A stretch of 64,000 bases of DNA from Oceanobacillus iheyensis HTE831 (GTDB taxonomy: Bacteria; Bacillota; Bacilli; Bacillales; Amphibacillaceae), in the NCBI RefSeq assembly GCF_000011245.1, contig NC_004193.1:2272501-2336500 (forward strand). Direction: 5' to 3'. The position numbers and the translations under genes are program-made. A model generated the notes under the pieces. That model did not search any database. It worked only from the letters and a program-made list of their open reading frames with translations, and had not been told where the DNA came from. Of this stretch, positions 26,717 to 35,279 are shown in pieces. Numbering within the stretch: position 1 is the first letter of the stretch; each line of letters begins with the position of its first letter.

Positions 26717-27001
26717 ATGAGAGAATTATTTCCTATGAAGCAGGTTAACGGCTTTATCTTTTCCCTGCTCCTCACAGTGATTGCACTGAGTGTCTACTTT
26801 TTAGACATGTCCTTTGCAATGGGCTTAACAATTCTTATTGTTACAGCATTCATTCAAGCTGGAGTACAATTGATTGTATTTATGCACGCAGGAGAAAGTG
26901 AAGATAAAGGCACCATATATACAAGTATTTATTACGGTGCATTGATTGCATTGCTCACTGTATTCGGATCATTACTTGCAATGGTTTGGGGATATATGTA
27001 A
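26717..27001 (+). CDS. qoxD: Quinol oxidase aa3 subunit IV
   Basis: A 94-residue protein with three hydrophobic helices, the shape of QoxD/CyoD. It starts one base after the qoxC stop (TAACATG). Landmarks are FIQAGVQLIVFMHAGE, the conserved end of helix 2, and the last helix LLTVFGSLLAMVWGYM. It closes the operon, before a strong terminator. Subunit IV assists assembly of the CuB site in related oxidases. Confidence 0.95.
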   Translation: MRELFPMKQVNGFIFSLLLTVIALSVYFLDMSFAMGLTILIVTAFIQAGVQLIVFMHAGESEDKGTIYTSIYYGALIALLTVFGSLLAMVWGYM

Positions 27002-27005
27002 ATTT

Positions 27006-27040
27006 AAAAAGCCAAAGGCACATTGCCTTTGGCTTTTTTA
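27006..27040. terminator. Bidirectional terminator after qoxD
   Basis: AAAAAGCCAAAGGCA (27006..27020) pairs perfectly with TGCCTTTGGCTTTTT (27024..27038), only three loop bases apart. It separates the convergent qox operon and the small membrane protein gene. Confidence 0.92.
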
Positions 27041-27051
27041 TATTCGTATCA

Positions 27052-27285
27052 TTAATATAAATTTGTTCGTTGTTCTTTCTTACTAACAAAAGATTCCTCT
27101 GTTGCCACTAAGAAAATCCCCATTATAAAGATGAATGTTGCCCCCATTACCAACCCAATACCAATAGCAGTCACTGCAGGTAAACCGCTTACAAAATAAC
27201 CATAAATAAATAGTAATGATCCTATTGTAATTAACGTACCACAAATAATTGACACATATTTCAGTAATTTTTGATTGATATCCAT
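27052..27285 (-). CDS. Small two-helix membrane protein of unknown function
   Basis: A 77-residue protein with two strong hydrophobic helices (YVSIICGTLITIGSLLFIYGYFV and AIGIGLVMGATFIFIMGIFLVA) and a charged C-terminal tail (SKKEQRTNLY). The family is not recognised. ATG 27285 has AAAGGGGAT about 10 bases upstream. It is convergent to qoxD and shares its terminator. No functional motif is visible. Confidence 0.65.
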   Translation of the reverse strand: MDINQKLLKYVSIICGTLITIGSLLFIYGYFVSGLPAVTAIGIGLVMGATFIFIMGIFLVATEESFVSKKEQRTNLY

Positions 27286-27375
27286 GAAATTTCATCCCCT
27301 TTGTCTACATTATGCAATACGTTCATAAAGTTGTCAATATTTTAGTTACAAATTTATGAACTATTATATTTAAAC

Positions 27376-27404
27376 TTGACATCAGGACTTTAGGTTTATT
27401 TACT
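27376..27404 (+). promoter_or_regulatory. Candidate promoter of the acidic exported protein gene
   Basis: TTGACA (27376..27381) is a perfect -35 element, and TTTACT (27399..27404) follows after 17 bases. It stands about 85 bp before the start codon, leaving a 5' leader of about 75 bases. Confidence 0.45.
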
Positions 27405-27487
27405 TTCGTTTCACAGGTTATTTGTAGCGTTTTTAATTTTAACAATTTATACTAAATTTGTATTTTAATTCTTATAGGAGGTTTCAT

Positions 27488-28213
27488 ATGCGACACAAAT
27501 TATTAACTGCACTATTTATTATGATTCTTGGTTTCACTATTATTCCAACGATTGCATTCGCAATTGAAGCAGATGACCCGGAAGTGGAAGCATTTATTGA
27601 AGAAATTGGTTGGGATAAGGAAGAGTATGTTGACTATTTAGACAGTAAGTATTTTTCCCTTATTGATTTTCCTAGTATAGAATACTTAGGTATCCCAGTA
27701 ACCGAAAAAACATTAGAAGAAATTTATAATACCTATGACATTACACATGAAGAATTAAATGAAAAACTAAGAGAGACTGGACAACTTTTGGAAGATGAGG
27801 ATGTAGTGGATTCAACTTGGTTTTTATTCATTGAAGATGTAGCCTTTGCTCTAGAACAAGATATGGATAATACTGGTGAATTAACGGATTGGGAAGAAGA
27901 AATTACAGAAGAAAATATCCAGGCCTTACTAGATTTTTATGAATTCAAGTCATCTGAAGAATTAGAGCAGTACTTGAATAGTATGAACGATTCTATTGAT
28001 AACTACGAGACTATTTGGGAGCTCGATTTAGCAGTTGACTCTTATATTGGTGGTCAAGATATTACTTTAGATTTGACAGATGATCTTTCTGGAGATTTCG
28101 GTAGCGGAATGGACATGGGTATATGGAATGCGGAAAGTATTTTCCCAACAGATCCTTACCTTAATGTGTTTATTGGACTGACTCCAATTGCTTTGCAAGC
28201 AATCTTCTTTTAG
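27488..28213 (+). CDS. Secreted acidic protein (processed acidic surface protein-like), no sorting motif
   Basis: A 241-residue protein. Signal peptide: MRHKLLTALFIMILGFTIIPTIAFA, probable cleavage after AFA (residue 25). The mature part is strongly acidic. It has two similar blocks, each with a W/EE start and a YL or LEQYL helix (about 35-95, WDKEEYVDYLDSKYF..; about 140-185, WEEEITEENIQALLDFYEF). This recalls 'processed acidic surface proteins' of Bacillaceae, but the usual LPxTG-like motif is not seen; the end is hydrophobic (YLNVFIGLTPIALQAIFF) without a basic tail. GGAGG precedes ATG 27488. Similarity is from memory and not certain. Confidence 0.65.
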   Translation: MRHKLLTALFIMILGFTIIPTIAFAIEADDPEVEAFIEEIGWDKEEYVDYLDSKYFSLIDFPSIEYLGIPVTEKTLEEIYNTYDITHEELNEKLRETGQLLEDEDVVDSTWFLFIEDVAFALEQDMDNTGELTDWEEEITEENIQALLDFYEFKSSEELEQYLNSMNDSIDNYETIWELDLAVDSYIGGQDITLDLTDDLSGDFGSGMDMGIWNAESIFPTDPYLNVFIGLTPIALQAIFF

Positions 28214-28249
28214 TAAACTAGAAATAAGTATTTACATCTATTAAAACGC

Positions 28250-28360
28250 GAGGGGTTAGACAAAAAATGAAAAAAGAGTACTTTTTATACAACACTATGG
28301 ATATACATCATGTTCATTTACTTTCTGAATTCACCTTTATATCTGTCTAACCTCTTTTTG
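28250..28360. repeat. Intergenic inverted repeat of the GGTTAGACA type
   Basis: GGTTAGACA (28254..28262) and TGTCTAACC (28344..28352) are perfect inverted arms 81 bases apart; CTCTTTTT follows the right arm. Similar arms occur at 41811, 63898 and (left arm only) 36623. Between convergent genes it may also stop transcription from the left. Confidence 0.55.
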
Positions 28361-29092
28361 TTAAATTAATGATTTTTTCATCCAATTATGTAAGTAATCC
28401 GTCTCATATAGATCATTGGGGTATGTTATTTCCCCTGTACTTCCATCCTCGTAGGCCCATTGAAGAAATTCGTTTAATGCTGAGATATATGGTTCATAAA
28501 GAAATTCAAAACTAACCGTTTCCTTTGGAAGTAAATTTTGTTTACATAATAGCGGATCAGAATAACTCATATACGTTCTACAAGGAATTGGACGTACTTC
28601 ATATGCCATACATTGATTTTTTTCTGTATCTAGTAATACACATGGAAGTTGTAATTTTTTATATGCTAGCTTCACTTCACTCATTTCCTCCACCCAGTTA
28701 TCAGGAACTTGCTCAAGTATATGTTTATATTTACTAAAGTATTGTTCAATGTGATTAAATAACTTTTCTCTTTGTTCGAAATCAAAATTATTGATAGACA
28801 TCTGTAGTAATTTCGCTTCTAATTTCGTTATAATAATTGGAAAGTAACAACAGAAAGCACAACCCATTTGACATGTCGCTTGCAAAGACACTTCTGCTTC
28901 CATTTCAGTAATTTCATTTGATACTAATTTTAATAAATTTTGGAATACACCTTGTAATTTATCATCAATTGGCTTCTCAACTTCATCCCAGTCTTCAATT
29001 ACATCATAAAATAATTCTTCATTTATCTGATAAGTATTACTAATTTCTTCACATTTTTTTCTTACCTGTTCATAATTCAAACCATTTTCCAT
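28361..29092 (-). CDS. YkgJ family cysteine-cluster protein
   Basis: A 243-residue soluble protein. It has TCQMGCAFCCYFPIIIT (C-x3-C-x2-CC) and, further on, NQCMAYEVRPIPCRTYMS, the paired cysteine clusters of the YkgJ (UPF0153) family, thought to chelate zinc or an iron-sulfur cluster. The N-terminal 60 residues are a family-unspecific acidic helical part. It stands alone, with an inverted repeat on each side. The function of the family is unknown, so only metal binding is proposed. Confidence 0.85.
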   Translation of the reverse strand: MENGLNYEQVRKKCEEISNTYQINEELFYDVIEDWDEVEKPIDDKLQGVFQNLLKLVSNEITEMEAEVSLQATCQMGCAFCCYFPIIITKLEAKLLQMSINNFDFEQREKLFNHIEQYFSKYKHILEQVPDNWVEEMSEVKLAYKKLQLPCVLLDTEKNQCMAYEVRPIPCRTYMSYSDPLLCKQNLLPKETVSFEFLYEPYISALNEFLQWAYEDGSTGEITYPNDLYETDYLHNWMKKSLI

Positions 29093-29132
29093 TCTTTCTA
29101 TCTCCTTATATCCGTCTCCTTCCTATTGTTAC

Positions 29133-29168
29133 GCATTACATAAAGAAAGTAAATCATTTATGTAATGC
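29133..29168. repeat. Perfect 12-bp inverted repeat
   Basis: GCATTACATAAA (29133..29144) and TTTATGTAATGC (29157..29168), 12 bases between. No T-run on either side. It lies between the app operon terminator and the start of the YkgJ gene, where it could be an operator or a second, Rho-assisted end of the app transcript. Confidence 0.5.
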
Positions 29169-29171
29169 AAA

Positions 29172-29220
29172 ATAATACCGCAAGAAATCAACGTACTTGA
29201 TGCTGACTTCTTGCGGTATA
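29172..29220 (-). terminator. Terminator of the app operon
   Basis: ATACCGCAAGAA (29175..29186) pairs perfectly with TTCTTGCGGTAT (29208..29219). On the minus strand it is followed by TATTTTGC. It begins 3 bp after the appC stop codon. Confidence 0.8.
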
Positions 29221-29221
29221 T

Positions 29222-30145
29222 TTATCGTTGGTTACTTTTTGGATCAAATGCATCTCGTAGACCGTCTCCAATAAAATTTATGGCTAGTACAGTAATAAAA
29301 ATAGCCAATCCTGGCGGTATCCAAGCTTCTGGATGGTCACGTAAAATCCGAATATTTTGCGCTTCAGATATCATATTCCCCCAAGTTGGTGTTGGTTGTG
29401 GAATTCCAAATCCTATAAAACTAAGACCGGATTCTATGATAATATAAGAAGCCATCATAAGCGTGGCATTTACAACAATTGGACCAATTGCATTAGGAAT
29501 AAAGTGCTTAAAAATAATCCGAAAATCATTCGCACCAATGGCATGTGCACTTAGCACAAATTCTTGTTCACGCAAGGATAAATATGACCCCCGGATAATT
29601 CTTGTTAGATTTGGCCATGACGTTAATGCGATTGTTGTAACAAATAACCCAATGGTTACATTATCAATTACCGCCATAATGGTAAGTACTAATACTAAAA
29701 ATGGCAACATTAACATAATATCTGCTCCACGCATGATAATACTGTCTACTTTACCGCCATAATATCCAGCAAGTGACCCCAAAACAACACCGATTGCTAA
29801 AGTAAAGAACATTGCGCTAAAACCAACGATCAAAGAAATTCTTCCTCCATATAACAGTCGAGAAAAATTATCTTGTCCAACTCCATTGGTTCCTAATATA
29901 TGCTCTTCACTTGGACCTTTCTCTATCTTTAAAAGATCTGTTTTCTCAGGATCAAGATCAGTAAATAATGGTGCAAATATACAGATTAAAATAATTAATA
30001 CCAAAATGATAAGACTAACTACTGCTAATTTATTTTTTAGAAATCTACTAACTCCTATTTGAAAGGGGCTTTTACTTTTTTCTTTCTTGACTATGACACC
30101 TTCTTTAGGAGTATTAGGTACTGGTTCCTGTGGCATTGATTGCAT
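29222..30145 (-). CDS. appC: Oligopeptide ABC transporter permease AppC
   Basis: A 307-residue permease. A cytoplasmic N-terminal arm of 35 residues is followed by six helices. The EAA-type loop that contacts the ATPases is visible: LSAHAIGANDFRIIFKHFIPNAIGPI. ESGLSFIGFGIPQPTPTWG is typical of the OppC/DppC group. The frame begins at GTG 30151, but GAGGTGA is at better distance to the ATG at 30145 (MQSMPQEPV). It forms the membrane channel with AppB. Last gene of the operon. Confidence 0.92.
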   Translation of the reverse strand: MQSMPQEPVPNTPKEGVIVKKEKSKSPFQIGVSRFLKNKLAVVSLIILVLIILICIFAPLFTDLDPEKTDLLKIEKGPSEEHILGTNGVGQDNFSRLLYGGRISLIVGFSAMFFTLAIGVVLGSLAGYYGGKVDSIIMRGADIMLMLPFLVLVLTIMAVIDNVTIGLFVTTIALTSWPNLTRIIRGSYLSLREQEFVLSAHAIGANDFRIIFKHFIPNAIGPIVVNATLMMASYIIIESGLSFIGFGIPQPTPTWGNMISEAQNIRILRDHPEAWIPPGLAIFITVLAINFIGDGLRDAFDPKSNQR

Positions 30146-30156
30146 TTTCACTCACC

Positions 30157-31125
30157 TCAATCATAACGAATTCTAGGATCAATAACACTATACATAATGT
30201 CAGCAACTAAGTTTCCAACTAAGACTAAAACACCTAGAATCATAGCAATTGCCATCACAACTGGATAGTCACGATTGGTAACAGAGCTAAGAAATAGCGT
30301 CCCAAGTCCAGGGTATTGAAATACTTGTTCCGTAATGACTGCGCCACCAAGTAGAACTCCAATTTCAAATCCCATTAAAGTCACAATTGGTAATAATGCA
30401 TTTCGAAGTGTATGTTTATATAGAACATTTCGCTCAGACATCCCTTTCGCTCTTGCAGTTCGAATATAATCACTACCTAAAACACCCAATACTTCGGATC
30501 GCATATACCTCATGTATGTTGCCGTACCAGCTAGTCCTAATGTTATTCCCGGTAGAATCATATGATGAATTCGATCAGCTAAACCGCTAAAACCTGTTGC
30601 TCCAGGAGACGACAATGTCCCTTGCGCAGGAAACCATCCCAGGTTAATAGATAAAAAGTAGATAGCCATTAAACCAAAAAAGAAGTTCGGTATAGCTAGT
30701 CCTAAAAATCCAAATCCTGTAGCAGCATAATCTATTAACGAATAAGGCTTTCTAGCAGAATAAATACCTATTGGTATAGATACAACTAATGTAATAAATA
30801 ATGCAAATACTCCTAAGTATACTGTATTCATTATCCTATCCTTAATTAATTCCATTACAGAACGTCCATTAAATACAAGTGAATTTCCTAGATCACCTTG
30901 TGCAACATCTGCTATCCACCTGCCATATCGAATAGGAATAGGATCATTTAAGCCTAGCGCTTCCCTTTGTTTTTCATACACTTCTGGATCTATATTTGGG
31001 TCCGAAAGTTGCTGCCCTGTCAAAGCGTCTCCAGGAGCTAATTGAGCAATTGTAAATACAATTATAGTTAGAGCTAACAACATTGGGAAAAAGACTAGCA
31101 CTCTTCGTATAATATATTTGGTCAT
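30157..31125 (-). CDS. appB: Oligopeptide ABC transporter permease AppB
   Basis: A 322-residue permease with six membrane helices. It has the conserved start MTKYIIRRVLVFFPMLLALTIIVF and a long external loop after helix 1 with DPEVYEKQREALGLNDP. The cytoplasmic EAA loop is RTARAKGMSERNVLYKHTLRNALLPIVTL. The end VADIMYSVIDPRIRYD is shared by OppB/DppB. An attenuator-like hairpin separates it from appA, so permeases are probably made in smaller amounts than the binding protein. Confidence 0.93.
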   Translation of the reverse strand: MTKYIIRRVLVFFPMLLALTIIVFTIAQLAPGDALTGQQLSDPNIDPEVYEKQREALGLNDPIPIRYGRWIADVAQGDLGNSLVFNGRSVMELIKDRIMNTVYLGVFALFITLVVSIPIGIYSARKPYSLIDYAATGFGFLGLAIPNFFFGLMAIYFLSINLGWFPAQGTLSSPGATGFSGLADRIHHMILPGITLGLAGTATYMRYMRSEVLGVLGSDYIRTARAKGMSERNVLYKHTLRNALLPIVTLMGFEIGVLLGGAVITEQVFQYPGLGTLFLSSVTNRDYPVVMAIAMILGVLVLVGNLVADIMYSVIDPRIRYD

Positions 31126-31157
31126 GTTATTCCCACCTTAATGTATCTTTCTAGTAA

Positions 31158-31199
31158 AAATAGATGGGAGCATACGCCATCTAACGCACGCTCCCATAC
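31158..31199 (-). terminator. Intra-operon attenuator hairpin between appA and appB
   Basis: ATGGGAGC (31164..31171) pairs with GCTCCCAT (31190..31197), plus imperfect inner pairs. CTATTTTTACT follows on the minus strand. As it lies inside the operon, partial termination would raise the appA share of the transcript. Confidence 0.65.
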
Positions 31200-31201
31200 T
31201 A

Positions 31202-33001
31202 TTACTCAGAAACCCACCATAGATGTGGATCGTTTATAAACCCATATGGCATTGGGTCTATACCATTTAGGCGTTCATGATGACCGTAAATTTTATTTTG
31301 TGCGTAAAGTAGTAGAGCGGGAAGGTCATCAGAGAATACTCCCTGCCATTCACCATATTTTTCCTCACGATAACTTTGCTCAAATGCATCTGGAGCAGTT
31401 AATGCATCTGCAATTAACTGATCTGATTCTTCATTGTTCCAGCGACCAAAGTTATATGGATCAACAGATCTCCATAAACCAGATGGATCTGGATCTCCAC
31501 TTCCTAGACTCCAACCAAGCAAATATAAATCCCAGTCGGTATTATCATTTGTTAACTCTTCTACATATGCTGACATTTCTTTCGGTTGTCGTAGATCAAT
31601 TTTAATTCCAGCTTCCTCTAAGAATTGCTTTAATATTGGAGCTGATTGTTCACGAAGTGCATTCCCTGTTGGATAATTCAGATTTACGATCCACTCTTCA
31701 CCATCCGGAGTTTCACGGAAGCCGTCATCGTTCGTATCTACATAACCTGCCTCGTCTAATAATTCTGCAGCTTTGTCTGGATCATATCCATAAGAAGTTG
31801 TTGCTGCTTCATCATACGCCCAGAACTGTTGTGCAATTGGAGCATTAATAACGGATCCATGCCCATACAGTAAGTTATCAACAATTGCTTGACGATCAAT
31901 TGCATATGCCATTGCTTGTCGAATAAGTTTCTCACCCATATCTTCATTTACTTCCCAATTTGCTGGATCAATTGTTCCACTCTCAACATCCGCATCCGTT
32001 CTATGATTAATTTTGAAGCCCATTAACTGATATCCAAAATCAGGCTGTTCAATAATTTCCACATGTTCCATTGCATTTACATCTTCAAAATCGGCAGCTG
32101 GAACACCATTTGGATCAGAGATAAAATCAATTTCACCGTTTTCTAAAAGTCCAAGCATAACTGACTGATCTACAATTCTCCATACAATTTGATCTAAGTA
32201 TGGTTCGTCCTTCCAATAATCAGCATGCTTTTCTAAAATGTACTGCTCACGTTCAAGCATTTCAGTAAATTTAAATGGTCCAGTACCGATTACTTCACCA
32301 GCATTTAACGTAGCTGGATGAGAAGGCATCTCTCCAATTGGAACATCTGCAAAGATATGTTCAGGTATAATTGGAAATGCCACATCCTTCAAAATAGTTA
32401 CATTTGGTTCTTCGAATTTAAAGGTTACTGTATAGTCATCTTGTGCTACAACACCTTCGAATTCATCTGTTTCCCCACTATTGAATGCTGTATAGCCAAC
32501 TAATTTCTCTGCATATTCTACACGTACGCCCCCAGCTTCAATATAACCTGGAGATGCAATCGATTTATAGGTAAATACAACATCATCTGCAGTAAATTCT
32601 TCTCCATCATGCCATTTAACGCCTTCCTCTAAGTTCAGCGTGATTTCTGTGTTATCATCATTGATTTCCCAATCGTTAGCTAAGTTAGGTCCATATGCTA
32701 ATTCTTTATCTTGACTTAATAAACCTTCGTGTGTGAAGTCTAAGATATTTGCTTCATATGCTTCTTCATAAAATATTGGATTAAAGACTCCTGATGGAGC
32801 AGTATCCATTGCACCAGTAATGGTTCCACCTGATTGTGGTTCACCAGTAGCCTCTTCATCGCCATCCCCTTCTTCTTCCTCTGCAGTAGCAGGTTCCTCT
32901 GTATCCCCTTCACCTTCATTATTACTTGTGCAAGCTACAGCAAATACAGATACAAATAAGATTAGAATAGCAAGCACCAGTATTCGTTTCCACTTTTCCA
33001 T
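31202..33001 (-). CDS. appA: Oligopeptide-binding lipoprotein AppA
   Basis: A 599-residue solute-binding protein of family 5. The signal ends VAVACTSN with lipid-anchored Cys24. A low-complexity acidic linker (EGEGDTEEPATAEEEEGDGDEEA) precedes the folded part. The family motifs YEANILDFTHEGLLSQDKELAYGPNLANDWEINDD and VKWHDGEEFTADDVVFTYKSI are clear. It catches peptides outside the membrane and hands them to AppBC. The acidic surface fits an alkaliphilic or halotolerant host. AAAGGGGGAA precedes the ATG. Confidence 0.94.
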   Translation of the reverse strand: MEKWKRILVLAILILFVSVFAVACTSNNEGEGDTEEPATAEEEEGDGDEEATGEPQSGGTITGAMDTAPSGVFNPIFYEEAYEANILDFTHEGLLSQDKELAYGPNLANDWEINDDNTEITLNLEEGVKWHDGEEFTADDVVFTYKSIASPGYIEAGGVRVEYAEKLVGYTAFNSGETDEFEGVVAQDDYTVTFKFEEPNVTILKDVAFPIIPEHIFADVPIGEMPSHPATLNAGEVIGTGPFKFTEMLEREQYILEKHADYWKDEPYLDQIVWRIVDQSVMLGLLENGEIDFISDPNGVPAADFEDVNAMEHVEIIEQPDFGYQLMGFKINHRTDADVESGTIDPANWEVNEDMGEKLIRQAMAYAIDRQAIVDNLLYGHGSVINAPIAQQFWAYDEAATTSYGYDPDKAAELLDEAGYVDTNDDGFRETPDGEEWIVNLNYPTGNALREQSAPILKQFLEEAGIKIDLRQPKEMSAYVEELTNDNTDWDLYLLGWSLGSGDPDPSGLWRSVDPYNFGRWNNEESDQLIADALTAPDAFEQSYREEKYGEWQGVFSDDLPALLLYAQNKIYGHHERLNGIDPMPYGFINDPHLWWVSE

Positions 33002-33094
33002 TAAATTTCCCCCTTTTAAATATCTTTGATAGACGAACTAACTTAACCATTTGATAACAGAGACATCACCTCCTAATTATGTACGCGCCTTTTG

Positions 33095-34087
33095 TTAAGC
33101 ATGTAAATGGCAAGCAATGTAATGCCCTTTTTCTTTCTCTATTAGTGGAGGTTTTTCCCTTGCACATTGTTCAAAAGCAAATGGACAACGTGTTCGGAAT
33201 GTACAACCACTAGGAGGATCTGCTGGAGAAGGCAAATCTCCAGTTAATCTCATTCTCTCTTTTGTTGGTGCTACCTCATCATGTTTTTTAACTACAGGGA
33301 TTGAAGAGAGTAAGGCTTGAGTATAGGGATGCATAGCATTTTCATATAGCGATTGCTTATCCGCAATTTCTACAATTTTTCCTAAATACATTACCGCAAC
33401 TCGATCACTAATATGTTTTACTACACTTAGGTCGTGCGCAATAAATAAATATGTTAAACCTAATTCATCCTGTAAATCTTTCATTAAATTAAGAACCTGA
33501 GCTTGAATAGATACATCCAGCGCTGAAACTGGTTCATCACAAATCACAAATTTTGGATTCGTGATTAATGCCCGCGCTATACTTATACGTTGCCTTTGTC
33601 CACCAGAAAATTCATGAGGATATTTTAAGCTGTCTTCTGCTCGGAGTCCTACTTTCTCAATAATGTCGATTACTTTTTTCTTTCTCTCTTCTTTAGACAG
33701 GTTGGTTTGTACAATTAAAGGTTCTTCTATCAACTCTAAAATACTCATTTTAGAGTTGAGCGATGCAAATGGATCTTGGAATACCATTTGCATATCTTTT
33801 CTATGAAGTCGTAATTTCCTCCTACTTAAATGAGATATATCAGTACCATTAAATTCAATTTTTCCTTCTGTTGGATCTAAAAGTCGTAACATCACTCGAC
33901 CTAGTGTCGACTTACCGGAACCAGATTCTCCTACAATCCCTAGTGTCTCTCCTTCATAAATAGAAAATGAAACATCATCAACTGCTTTTAAATGACCAAT
34001 AGTTCGTTTTAAGACGCCACCTTTTATAGGAAAATACTTTTTCACTTCCTTCACATCTACTAAAACGTTAGAGTCGACCTGCTTCAT
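33095..34087 (-). CDS. appF: Oligopeptide ABC transporter ATP-binding protein AppF
   Basis: A 330-residue ATPase. Walker [13 protein letters not shown], signature [15 protein letters not shown], Walker [13 protein letters not shown] and the H-loop FIAHDLSVV are intact. The C-terminal [14 protein letters not shown] region is the cysteine motif of peptide transporter ATPases. The start is ATG 34087 ([10 protein letters not shown]), which overlaps the appD stop by 4 bases (ATGA), with GAGGTGG ahead; a longer frame to 34120 runs inside appD. It works as a heterodimer with AppD. Confidence 0.94.
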   Translation of the reverse strand: MKQVDSNVLVDVKEVKKYFPIKGGVLKRTIGHLKAVDDVSFSIYEGETLGIVGESGSGKSTLGRVMLRLLDPTEGKIEFNGTDISHLSRRKLRLHRKDMQMVFQDPFASLNSKMSILELIEEPLIVQTNLSKEERKKKVIDIIEKVGLRAEDSLKYPHEFSGGQRQRISIARALITNPKFVICDEPVSALDVSIQAQVLNLMKDLQDELGLTYLFIAHDLSVVKHISDRVAVMYLGKIVEIADKQSLYENAMHPYTQALLSSIPVVKKHDEVAPTKERMRLTGDLPSPADPPSGCTFRTRCPFAFEQCAREKPPLIEKEKGHYIACHLHA

Positions 34088-35070
34088 TTCTTCACCACCT
34101 CTTCTTGATAGAGATAACAACGTACAGCTTGGTTATTCACTTTTGTCAGTTTTGGAATAGCTTGAATACATTCCTCCATGACGTACGGACATCTCGTAGA
34201 AAAGCGACAGCCGATCGGAAAATCATAAGCGGGTGGCACAGACCCCTGTATTGTACCTAATCGATCTATATCTTCATTGATATCTGGTAAACTTTCTAAT
34301 AATCCTCTCGTATAGGGATGTTTCGTATCATGTAGTATCTCTGAAACAGTCCCTTCTTCTACTATTTGCCCACCGTACATAACGATAATTCGATCAGCAT
34401 ACTCTGATACTACGCCTATATCATGTGTAATTAGTAGTACTCCCATATGAAATTTTTCTTTCATCTCTTGTAATAAATCTAAAATTTGTGCTTGTATGGT
34501 TACATCAAGGGCGGTAGTAGGTTCATCTGCAATTAATAGTTTAGGATCACAAGATATTGCCATTGCAATCATGACTCGTTGACGCATACCACCAGACAAC
34601 TGATGTGGATATTCATCTATGACTTGTTCTGCACGCGGGATTCCTACAAGTTTTAATAAGTGTATTGCTTTTACTTTTGCTTCTTGTTTATTTACCTTTT
34701 TATGTTTTCTTAACATTTCGATAATTTGATTTCCAATTGTATATACAGGATTTAAAGATGTCATCGGTTCTTGAAAAATCATCCCTATATCATTTCCTCT
34801 AATTTTCGTCATTTGCTTCGAAGTAAGATTTTGGATTTCATCATTATGTAATTTAACAGTTCCTTCAATGATCTCCCCTGGTTTGTTAATTAATTGCATA
34901 ATAGATAATGCGGTAATACTCTTTCCGCTCCCTGATTCTCCTACGATAGCAACTGTCTCTCCTGGAGATACATGAAATGAAACTCCATCCACAGCCTTTG
35001 CAACTTTTTCTTTCTCTAAATAAAAATATGTTTTTAAATTTTCGACTTTAAGCACTGATTCGTTTTGCAT
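34084..35070 (-). CDS. appD: Oligopeptide ABC transporter ATP-binding protein AppD
   Basis: A 328-residue ATPase. Walker [14 protein letters not shown], signature LSGGMRQRVMIAMAI, Walker B LLIADEPTTALD and ITHDIGVVSEYADRI are complete; the C-terminal cysteine motif reads GCRFSTRCPYVMEEC. GGAGAG is well placed for the ATG at 35070, so this is preferred over an in-frame GTG at 35076. First gene in the order D-F-A-B-C, the same as the B. subtilis app operon, hence the names. Opp and dpp operons usually have other orders. Confidence 0.93.
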   Translation of the reverse strand: MQNESVLKVENLKTYFYLEKEKVAKAVDGVSFHVSPGETVAIVGESGSGKSITALSIMQLINKPGEIIEGTVKLHNDEIQNLTSKQMTKIRGNDIGMIFQEPMTSLNPVYTIGNQIIEMLRKHKKVNKQEAKVKAIHLLKLVGIPRAEQVIDEYPHQLSGGMRQRVMIAMAISCDPKLLIADEPTTALDVTIQAQILDLLQEMKEKFHMGVLLITHDIGVVSEYADRIIVMYGGQIVEEGTVSEILHDTKHPYTRGLLESLPDINEDIDRLGTIQGSVPPAYDFPIGCRFSTRCPYVMEECIQAIPKLTKVNNQAVRCYLYQEEVVKK

Positions 35071-35121
35071 TTGCACTCTCCATTCCCAAACCTTTTTTTG
35101 AACATTCTTAGCTAGGGATAT

Positions 35122-35175
35122 TTAACTAGTTAATAAATTTGAATTCATATTATACTATAACTCGTAAACTGTCAA
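35122..35175 (-). promoter_or_regulatory. app operon promoter with a downstream palindrome
   Basis: On the minus strand TTGACA (35175..35170) is followed after 17 bases by TAATAT (35152..35147), which overlaps a TATAAT at 15-base spacing. A 12-bp perfect palindrome TTAACTAGTTAA (35122..35133) lies at about +7 to +18, a position suited to a repressor operator. Confidence 0.65.
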
Positions 35176-35223
35176 CAGAATATACAGAATTTTATTAAGT
35201 GTTACAAAATTCGACATAGTCAA

Positions 35224-35257
35224 ATAAAAATGCACTTCTTTACAAAAAGAAATGCAT
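35224..35257 (-). terminator. Terminator of the hemolysin III family gene
   Basis: TGCACTTCTTT (35231..35241) and AAAGAAATGCA (35246..35256) pair fully on the minus strand (one G-U), followed by TTTTTATTTG. It lies 24 bp beyond the stop codon. Confidence 0.8.
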
Positions 35258-35279
35258 TCAAAGAGTATTTTATGATATT

